Assembly (NCBI GenBank): GCA_002344825.1
Contig: DDUN01000002.1
Span: 1-12,149, forward strand
From: Candidatus Multiplicimicrobium inquinatum
Lineage (GTDB): Bacteria; Omnitrophota; Omnitrophia; Omnitrophales; Aquincolibacteriaceae
Length of the DNA stretch: 12,149 nt
Direction of reading: 5' to 3'
In this document: piece after piece, positions 6,844 to 12,149 of the stretch
Layout of the letters: every line of letters starts with the position of its first letter
Position numbering within the stretch: position 1 is the first letter of the stretch
Made by a program: the position numbers and the translations under genes
The notes under the pieces: model-generated
Seen by the model: only the letters and a program-made list of their open reading frames with translations
Database searches by the model: none
What the model was told of the DNA's origin: nothing

Positions 6844-7653
6844 ATGCAGCCTACTATTGCTTTTAATCAGGGCGCCGCGCCGCATTTGAAAAATGAAATT
6901 TCATTTGTATCGATGCTTGCCCGTCAGCTTGGGGCTTTGCTGATTTTGCTTTTAGCGTCATTTTGGATGCAAGGGCTTGCGGGGCTTTTGCTTTTTGCCG
7001 TGGTTTTGGTTACGGCTTTTGCCGGCGAAATTATTTTACGGTTTTTAGGATTTTCCGCGGTGCCGAAATGGGATTTAGCGCTGATTCATCAGACTGTTTT
7101 GCTCGCCTTGTTTGTTCCCGCGCTGACTTCGCCCGCGCTGATTGCGGCAAGCACCTTTGCCATGACTTTTTTTTATCGCGCATCCGGCGGGCGCGGAGCG
7201 TATGTTCTCCAGCCGGTTTGTTTGGCGCTCGCGTTTTTAAGCGTGCTGGGAGTGACACCGGCCTATGCTCTTCAGGGCATGACGATGATTCCTTCCGCGA
7301 TTCTTTTTGCTTTATGGGCGGCGCTTCGTTTTCCGCGGACACGGGTGGAGGCTGAGCGTTTTATTTGCGTTTTAATTTTGGCTGTTTTATTGACGCTTTT
7401 ACACGGAATGCCGATGGGACCGGCGTTTTTATGGGCCGCGGCGGCGGGTGAAATATTATTTGATTATGCTCTTGCGCCTTTGTCTTCGGCGGCACGGATG
7501 GGCTACCGCGTTTTTGTTCTCATTTTGTTCGCGCTTTTTTTAGCGGCTGCGCGCGCTGAAGAAGCTTTGCTTTTTACCGGACTCACCGCGGGATTTATCG
7601 GCGCGTGGATTGAGAAAAGAAATTTAAACGGACGGGTTTATGGAAAAGCGTAA
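6844..7653 (+). CDS. rnfD: Divergent, shortened RnfD-like membrane protein
   Basis: This 269-residue, strongly hydrophobic protein has about eight predicted membrane segments. In RnfC context it aligns by eye with RnfD: PHLKNEIS near the N-terminus (usual SPH), FFYRASGGRGAYVLQP (109-124; usual K..GGLG.NPFNPA), LFDYALAPLSSAARMGYRVF (205-224; usual TDP.tSP....GR) and the tail NGRVYG (262-267). RnfD is normally about 310-350 residues, so roughly 50-80 are missing, mainly around the periplasmic loop that carries the covalent FMN. The flavinylation motif S/D-G-A-T is not clear; QGMT with T147 is the nearest match. ATG 6844 has AAAAGGG about 8 bases upstream. The longer upstream reading frame overlaps rnfC and is rejected. 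The 3' end overlaps the next gene by 14 bases. Confidence 0.72.
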   Translation: MQPTIAFNQGAAPHLKNEISFVSMLARQLGALLILLLASFWMQGLAGLLLFAVVLVTAFAGEIILRFLGFSAVPKWDLALIHQTVLLALFVPALTSPALIAASTFAMTFFYRASGGRGAYVLQPVCLALAFLSVLGVTPAYALQGMTMIPSAILFALWAALRFPRTRVEAERFICVLILAVLLTLLHGMPMGPAFLWAAAAGEILFDYALAPLSSAARMGYRVFVLILFALFLAAARAEEALLFTGLTAGFIGAWIEKRNLNGRVYGKA

Positions 7654-8149
7654 TTGGCCGCAAGCTTTCTCTTTCTTGGAAGTTTTTTTGCCGCTTTTGT
7701 TTTATGCCGGACACTCTGTCTTTGCGGCCGCGGCTTTAATTCCCTGCGTTGCGGGAATCACACTTATTTTTCTTGAGCTTTTACGCCGCCAGCCTCCGCG
7801 CTTGATGGAAGCCTTTTATATGGTGTGGCTCGCGCTTTGTGGTTTGGGCGCGTGGTATGGCTTGGGTGTCGCGCCGTACTGGATTTGGGGCGCGCATCTT
7901 TTGATTTCCGAAACGGCGCGGCGGCCTACGGAAGCCCAACGCAAAAAACCGTTTTTGTTCGGCTTTAAAAAATACGCTTTCAAACGCACACGGGAATTTG
8001 CTTTTGTTTTAGCGGGCGCTCTGGCTGTTTCGGCGGCCCTTTATTATTTGCGGACATGCTGGTCCGGCGTTTCGGTTTGGATCGCGGGAATTTTGGTTTT
8101 GGCTTCCGTTCAAATGCTGTCCGGTTTGGCGCGGAGGGTGAAGGCATGA
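7640..8149 (+). CDS. Membrane protein, probably a divergent RnfE-like subunit
   Basis: This 169-residue membrane protein has about five hydrophobic segments. It would be anonymous alone, but after rnfC and rnfD it aligns without large gaps to the first half of RnfE: FLEVFLPLLF (12-21) over LGLCPLLA, RRQPPRLMEAFYMVW (49-63) over the charged loop and next helix, LGVAPYWIWGAHLLISETA (75-93) over LGIFIPLIVTNC, and GFKKYAFKRTREF (108-120) over the conserved GF.....lg.iRE. In this by-eye alignment the two cysteines that hold the intramembrane iron-sulfur site in RnfE/NqrD become L17 and H86. The RnfE link is inference. ATG 7640 lies inside the end of rnfD with GGACGGG 4 bases upstream, and the stop overlaps the next ATG by 4 bases (ATGA). 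Confidence 0.6.
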   Translation: MEKRNWPQAFSFLEVFLPLLFYAGHSVFAAAALIPCVAGITLIFLELLRRQPPRLMEAFYMVWLALCGLGAWYGLGVAPYWIWGAHLLISETARRPTEAQRKKPFLFGFKKYAFKRTREFAFVLAGALAVSAALYYLRTCWSGVSVWIAGILVLASVQMLSGLARRVKA

Positions 8150-8637
8150 AGCTTTTCGGTGTTATTTTACTGACGGGATATTTTTTGGCCCGCGAACGCG
8201 AATTGTTTTCTTCATCGAAAAAAGAAGTCGCGGGGCTTATTAAAAACTGGGCGGTTTATCTTGCCTGCGCGGGCGCGGCGGTTTTTTTCGGCATGATTCC
8301 TTTGCAAGACCCACGCTGGCAGCCGGCGCTTATTTTGTTCGCGGCGGTGATGCCCGCGCTGCTTTTTCAGGGACGCGCGGTTTGTGCCTGGGCCGGGGCG
8401 GCGACCGCTTTTTGTGTTTTGCGTTTTGCGCCTGATTTTACGCGCGTGGCGATCATGCTGATCAGCGCGGAACTTGCCGTGTTGGTATTAGCCTTTTTTT
8501 ACCAAGGCGTGCGGGAAAGAATGCTGAGGCTTTTTACGCCGGCTCCGACACGCGGACATCTGGGCGCGTGGATTCTTTTGTTTGCTTTAGCGGTTTTTCT
8601 CGGGCTTGTGTGGGAAAAAGCGATTCAGCTTTTCTGA
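8146..8637 (+). CDS. Membrane protein, probably a divergent RnfA-like subunit
   Basis: This 163-residue protein has five or six hydrophobic segments. Its C-terminal third carries the clearest sign of RnfA ancestry: QGVRERM (120-126), then TPAPTRG (131-137), then a final membrane helix ending LGLVWEKAIQLF. RnfA proteins typically end with IRERL, VP.PFRG and a last helix (LITAGL..LAFMGFSGL). RnfA is usually about 190 residues, so this copy is roughly 30 shorter. The LGLCP and TTNC cysteine motifs of RnfA are not seen; its cysteines (41, 80, 90) lie elsewhere. ATG 8146 is supported by GGAGG 9 bases upstream and by the ATGA overlap with the previous stop; the longer upstream frame overlaps the preceding gene and is rejected. 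Together with the RnfE-like neighbour it could form the paired membrane core. Confidence 0.62.
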   Translation: MKLFGVILLTGYFLARERELFSSSKKEVAGLIKNWAVYLACAGAAVFFGMIPLQDPRWQPALILFAAVMPALLFQGRAVCAWAGAATAFCVLRFAPDFTRVAIMLISAELAVLVLAFFYQGVRERMLRLFTPAPTRGHLGAWILLFALAVFLGLVWEKAIQLF

Positions 8638-8691
8638 GTTTAAGCCGAAATATGAGGGAAGCACGGAAATGATCAAATACAGGTTATATTG

Positions 8692-9774
8692 ATGACACAG
8701 CCTATTGAACAAGTTTTAGAAGCCGCGATTACCAAAGAAGCCTCGGATATTCATTTAACTGTGGGCCGTCCCGTGACGCTAAGACTTTCGGGCGAGCTGG
8801 TTTCGCAGGACGAAACCAAATTAACTCCCCAAGACACCGAAGCTTTTGCCTCTGAAATTACCACCGAAGAACAGCGCAAAGTCGTGCAGGAAGTCGGCGG
8901 GCTTGATTTTGGATTTGCTTACAAAGATAAAGCCCGTTTCCGTGTATCGCTTTTTAAACAGCAGGGACATTTGGGTATGGTTTTGCGTCAGCTGCCCAAC
9001 AAATTCCGCTCTTTTGAAGACATCGGGTTGCCCGATCAAATTCGTGACGCGCTGAATCGTCCGCGCGGATTAGTGTTGGTAACGGGACCTACCGGTTCGG
9101 GAAAAACAACGACTCTGGCCGCGATGATCAATTACATCAATGATAATTTCGCGAAACATATTATTACGGCGGAAGATCCGATTGAGTTTGTTTACCCCAT
9201 GCACAAGTCGGTGATTAATCAGCGCGAAGTCGGTTCGGATGTTCCGTCTTTCGCTCTCGCGGTTGAAAAGTCGCTGCGTCAGGATCCGGACGTGATTTTG
9301 ATCGGTGAAATGCGCGGGCTTGAAACTATGCAGAACGCGATCCGCGCGGCGGAAACAGGACATTTGGTTTTCTCGACTTTGCATACAACCGGCGCGGCGC
9401 GCACGGTGGATCGTATCATTGACGTTTTTCCGCCGGAACAACAAACGCAGATTCGTGTTCAGCTTTCATCCGTGCTTGTCGCGGTGATTTCGCAGGCTCT
9501 GATTCCGCGTATCGATAAGCCGGGCCGTATCGCGGCGCATGATGTGTTAATTGCGACTCCGGCGATTCGTAATTTGATCCGTGAAGGTAAAACCTATCAG
9601 GTGAATTCCGAGCTTCAAACCGGAAAAAAATACGGCATGAAATATTTAGATGATGTGCTAAAGCAGTATTACGCGGATGGGATTATCAGCTATGATTCCG
9701 CGCTGGAGTTCGCCCAAGATCCGCGTGAGTTGGCAGGGCATTTGACGCAAATTGTGCCCAAAAAGAAGGCTTGA
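8692..9774 (+). CDS. pilT: Type IV pilus twitching motility ATPase PilT
   Basis: PilT is the cytoplasmic hexameric ATPase that powers pilus retraction. The 360-residue protein has the N-terminal ASDIHLTVG stretch, Walker A GPTGSGKTTT (132-140, K138), the Asp box ITAEDPIEFVY, Walker B DPDVILIGEMRG with catalytic E206, the His-box region GHLVFSTLHTTGA, and AIRNLIREGK near the C-terminus, which is the PilT signature that separates it from PilB and most PilU. Length matches typical PilT (about 345-370). ATG 8692 is preferred over an in-frame TTG at 8689; only AGG (8681-8683) serves as a weak ribosome site. It starts 54 bases after the RnfA-like gene with no terminator between, so read-through from the rnf-like operon is possible. 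Other pilus genes are not in this window. Confidence 0.96.
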   Translation: MTQPIEQVLEAAITKEASDIHLTVGRPVTLRLSGELVSQDETKLTPQDTEAFASEITTEEQRKVVQEVGGLDFGFAYKDKARFRVSLFKQQGHLGMVLRQLPNKFRSFEDIGLPDQIRDALNRPRGLVLVTGPTGSGKTTTLAAMINYINDNFAKHIITAEDPIEFVYPMHKSVINQREVGSDVPSFALAVEKSLRQDPDVILIGEMRGLETMQNAIRAAETGHLVFSTLHTTGAARTVDRIIDVFPPEQQTQIRVQLSSVLVAVISQALIPRIDKPGRIAAHDVLIATPAIRNLIREGKTYQVNSELQTGKKYGMKYLDDVLKQYYADGIISYDSALEFAQDPRELAGHLTQIVPKKKA

Positions 9775-9789
9775 GGACGGATTAAGGGC

Positions 9790-9819
9790 TTGACAACGGT
9801 TACGGGTGAAAACTAGAAT
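9790..9819 (+). promoter_or_regulatory. Sigma70-type promoter upstream of polA
   Basis: TTGACA (9790-9795, a perfect -35) and TAGAAT (9814-9819, 5 of 6 to TATAAT) are separated by 18 bases, 15 bases after the pilT stop. Transcription would start near 9826, leaving a leader of about 200 bases before polA. This is the best promoter-like sequence in the window. Confidence 0.7.
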
Positions 9820-9884
9820 GTTCCCTGTCAGTCATACTAATTATTGTTCCCGCACACATTTCTTTTTCCTGAAAATCCATCAAT

Positions 9885-9890
9885 TATAAT
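9885..9890 (+). promoter_or_regulatory. Perfect TATAAT box, possible second polA promoter
   Basis: TATAAT lies in an AT-rich stretch, with only T-rich, poor -35 matches (around 9861-9867) at the right spacing. It could be a second start giving a leader of about 130 bases, or chance in AT-rich DNA. Confidence 0.25.
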
Positions 9891-9920
9891 TATCGGAATT
9901 TTTTTACTCTAAGTTACGAA

Positions 9921-9945
9921 AGCTGCCCCAGGGGTGTGGCAAGCT
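9921..9945 (+). promoter_or_regulatory. Hairpin in the polA leader
   Basis: AGCTGCC (9921-9927) pairs with GGCA and GCT (9938-9941, 9943-9945), with one bulged A and a 10-base loop. It lies about 80 bases before the polA start. No known riboswitch or RNA family is recognised in the 9820-10025 leader, and no T-tract follows the stem. Confidence 0.35.
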
Positions 9946-10025
9946 AAGATCAAACCGGAAAACCGCGCGCCAAGCCGCCAAATTTATTATTCGAATGCTT
10001 TCCATTAAAACAAGGTTAACGAGGG

Positions 10026-12149
10026 ATGCGTAAAACAGCTGTCCGTCCCGGGACACTTTACTTAATCGACGGAAACGGATTTTTTTACCGCGCGTATTAC
10101 GCGATTCAGGGGCTGACCAACTCAAAAGGTGAGCCGACGAACGCGATTTATGGGTTTATCACCAGCGTTGAAAAATTGATTGGAACTTACCAGCCTGATT
10201 ATTTAGCCGTGTGCTTTGACCGTCGTGAAGCGACTTTCCGGCATGATAAGTATGAAGAATACAAAGCCAACCGGAAGCCGATGCCCGAAGATTTAGTTTC
10301 GCAGGTTGAGCCGATCAAAGAATATTGCAAGCTGGCAGGCATTGCGTGTTTTGAAAAAGCGGGCTTTGAAGCCGACGATTTAATCGGCACGATGGCGCGC
10401 CGCGGCAAAGAAGACGGTTTGAATGTGGTGATCGCGTCCAGCGACAAAGACATGTTGCAATTGGTGGAGCCGGGAATTCGCGTGCTTAACTTTCACAAAG
10501 ATCAAAAATTTTACGATGAAGCGGCCGTGCGCGAACGGTTTGAAGGACTTGGCCCTGAGCAAATTGTGGATTTAATGGCGCTGATGGGCGACGGCTCGGA
10601 CAATATTCCCGGCGTACCGGGGGTTGGCGAAAAAACAGCTTTAAAACTTATGAAAGAATTTCATTCTGTGGATTCCCTCCGTAAAAATGTGGAAAAAGTC
10701 GCTTCGAAGTCTCAGCGCGAAAAGCTGATTTCGCATGATAAGGATTTGTTGCTCTCACGCGAATTGGCCACTATCGAAAAAAATGTCGAAATGGATTTGG
10801 AATGGGACGCTTTGTGCTGGTCTCCTGCGGCAGCTGAAAACCTTTTACCTTTTTATAAGCGCTATGAATTTTACAGTCTTCTTCGCGGGCTTGAAGCCAA
10901 AACGCCGTCGATTGCCGCGCCGGCTCCGTCAAACCGCGATTATCGCGCGGTTGAATCGCTGAGCGATTTAGATGAATTGGTTTCGGCGCTCAGCAAACAA
11001 AAGGCTTTTAGTTTTGACACGGAGACAACCTCCGCGGATCCGATGAAAGCTGTGCCGGTAGGGTTAAGCTTTTGCTGGGAAAAAGAAAAAGCCTGGTATG
11101 TTCCTGTTTCTGACAGCGCGCACGCGGGGCCCGGATTGCCGAGCGCCGTGGCTTTTGAGGCGCTGAGAGATATTTTGGAATCTGAAAAAATTTTGAAATA
11201 CGGTCAAAACATTAAGTATGACGCGATGGTGATGAAGCGCGCCGGCGTTGAAGTGCGCGGCATGGCGTTTGATACCATGATCGCAAGCTACCTGGTGCAG
11301 CCGATTAAGCGCAATCACAACCTGGATGATTTAGCGATGGAATATCTCTCGATGAAAAAGGTTCCGACCTCCGCGCTTTTGGGCGAGGGCAAGAATCAAA
11401 TCACGATGGACTTGGTGCCGCTTGCGCAAATCAAAGAATATGCCTGTGAAGATGCCGACGCGGTTTGGCAGTTAGTTCCGATCCTTAAAGAGAAGCTCAA
11501 AGAATACGGGCTCGAAAAACTTTTTGAAGAAATTGATTTCCCTTTGGCCGAAGTATTGGCCCGCTGCGAAATGAACGGCGTGAAAGTGAACAGCGCTTTT
11601 TTACATGAGCTTTCCATCCGGGCTTCGCGTGAAATCGAAACTTTGGAAAAAAGTATTTTTGCCGCGGCGGGCGGAGAATTTAATCTCGACTCGCCGAAAC
11701 AGCTGGCCGAAGTTTTATTTGAGAAGCTGAAGTTGCCGACGATGCGCAAAACCAAAACCGGTTTTTCAACGGATGCGGCGGTGCTGGAGAAGCTCGCGGC
11801 GGTGAATCCGGTGGCCAAAGATATTTTGGAATACCGTGAAAAAGCCAAACTGCAGTCGACTTATTTGGACGCTTTGCCGGAAATGATCAATGAGCAAACG
11901 GGATTGGTGCATACTTCGTATCATCAAACCACGACGGACACGGGCCGGCTTTCAAGCACGGAGCCGAATCTGCAGAATATTCCGATTAAAACTGAAACGG
12001 GGCGCTTGGTTCGCAAAGCTTTTGTCTCCCGTTTTTCCGAAGGCAAAATTGTCTCGGCCGATTATTCTCAAATCGAATTGCGCGTTTTGGCGCATGTTTC
12101 AAATGACCCGAATTTAAAAAAGGCATTTGAAGAAGACCGCGACATTCAC
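10026..12149 (+). CDS. polA: DNA polymerase I PolA (3' end outside window)
   Basis: Its 708 codons are open to the window edge. The order is complete up to the polymerase palm: 5' nuclease (LYLIDGNGFFYRAYYAI near residue 12, ANRKPMPEDL, FEADDLIGT, SSDKDMLQLV, GDGSDNIPGVPGVGEKTALKL), 3'-5' proofreading exonuclease (FDTET with D331 and E333, NIKYD with D399, YACED with Y472 and D476, so a complete DEDDy set), then polymerase with TGRLSSTEPNLQNIPI and motif A SADYSQIELRVLAH, where D679 is the metal-binding aspartate. Roughly 200 residues (motifs B and C) lie beyond the window. PolA fills Okazaki gaps and removes RNA primers. ATG 10026 is the only sensible start before the conserved N-terminus; AAGG lies 10 bases upstream. 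The intact exonuclease set differs from Bacillus and Thermus PolA, which lack proofreading. Confidence 0.97.
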   Translation, partial: MRKTAVRPGTLYLIDGNGFFYRAYYAIQGLTNSKGEPTNAIYGFITSVEKLIGTYQPDYLAVCFDRREATFRHDKYEEYKANRKPMPEDLVSQVEPIKEYCKLAGIACFEKAGFEADDLIGTMARRGKEDGLNVVIASSDKDMLQLVEPGIRVLNFHKDQKFYDEAAVRERFEGLGPEQIVDLMALMGDGSDNIPGVPGVGEKTALKLMKEFHSVDSLRKNVEKVASKSQREKLISHDKDLLLSRELATIEKNVEMDLEWDALCWSPAAAENLLPFYKRYEFYSLLRGLEAKTPSIAAPAPSNRDYRAVESLSDLDELVSALSKQKAFSFDTETTSADPMKAVPVGLSFCWEKEKAWYVPVSDSAHAGPGLPSAVAFEALRDILESEKILKYGQNIKYDAMVMKRAGVEVRGMAFDTMIASYLVQPIKRNHNLDDLAMEYLSMKKVPTSALLGEGKNQITMDLVPLAQIKEYACEDADAVWQLVPILKEKLKEYGLEKLFEEIDFPLAEVLARCEMNGVKVNSAFLHELSIRASREIETLEKSIFAAAGGEFNLDSPKQLAEVLFEKLKLPTMRKTKTGFSTDAAVLEKLAAVNPVAKDILEYREKAKLQSTYLDALPEMINEQTGLVHTSYHQTTTDTGRLSSTEPNLQNIPIKTETGRLVRKAFVSRFSEGKIVSADYSQIELRVLAHVSNDPNLKKAFEEDRDIH

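Noticed and set aside
9980..10005. TTCGAAT resembling a tRNA T-loop in the polA leader
   Set aside because: There is no acceptor stem, anticodon arm or CCA-end context around it; the match is only a short word.
9904..10125. Reverse-strand open frame of 73 codons across the polA leader and start
   Set aside because: It overlaps the conserved polA N-terminus antisense and has no recognisable motif or ribosome site.

Overview
The window is bacterial chromosome with tightly packed genes, all on the + strand. Start codons are mixed (GTG for bioD, mnmA and rnfC; ATG elsewhere) and stop/start overlaps of 4 bases recur. Composition is moderate in GC. No rRNA, tRNA, mobile element or CRISPR array was seen, and no gene-free stretch exceeds about 250 bases. 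The lineage cannot be fixed from sequence alone. The divergent Rnf-like proteins suggest a poorly sampled phylum; a PVC/Omnitrophota-type bacterium is only a guess.

Region 1 (1-3323) is the 3' part of a biotin operon: the tail of bioF, then bioA and bioD joined by 4-base overlaps, then mnmA (tRNA 2-thiouridylase) 3 bases after bioD. BioF, BioA and BioD carry out successive steps from pimeloyl-ACP to dethiobiotin. BioA resembles the lysine-using Bacillus subtilis enzyme more than the SAM-using E. coli one at two active-site motifs. mnmA is followed by a GC hairpin without a T-tract.

Region 2 (3414-5407) holds an alpha/beta hydrolase (a possible BioH-type esterase by context only), a YgjP-like zinc metallopeptidase (DUF45), a rho-independent terminator, and a 93-residue protein of unknown function with a G-rich translation start.

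Region 3 (5408-8637) is the most unusual part. After a short hairpin-rich leader come four packed genes: a divergent RnfC, a divergent and shortened RnfD, and two small membrane proteins that align by eye with RnfE and RnfA. The order C-D-E-A follows the rnfCDGEAB order, but no rnfG or rnfB is present here. RnfC keeps both ferredoxin-like 4Fe-4S motifs but has lost the glycine-rich NADH/FMN motif. The RnfE-like protein has Leu and His where the intramembrane cluster cysteines normally lie. All four frames are open, which suggests a retained, repurposed complex rather than decay.

Region 4 (8692-12149) holds pilT (type IV pilus retraction ATPase), 54 bases after the Rnf-like cluster, then a strong sigma70-type promoter, a leader of about 200 bases, and polA (DNA polymerase I). 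The window cuts polA off just after polymerase motif A.
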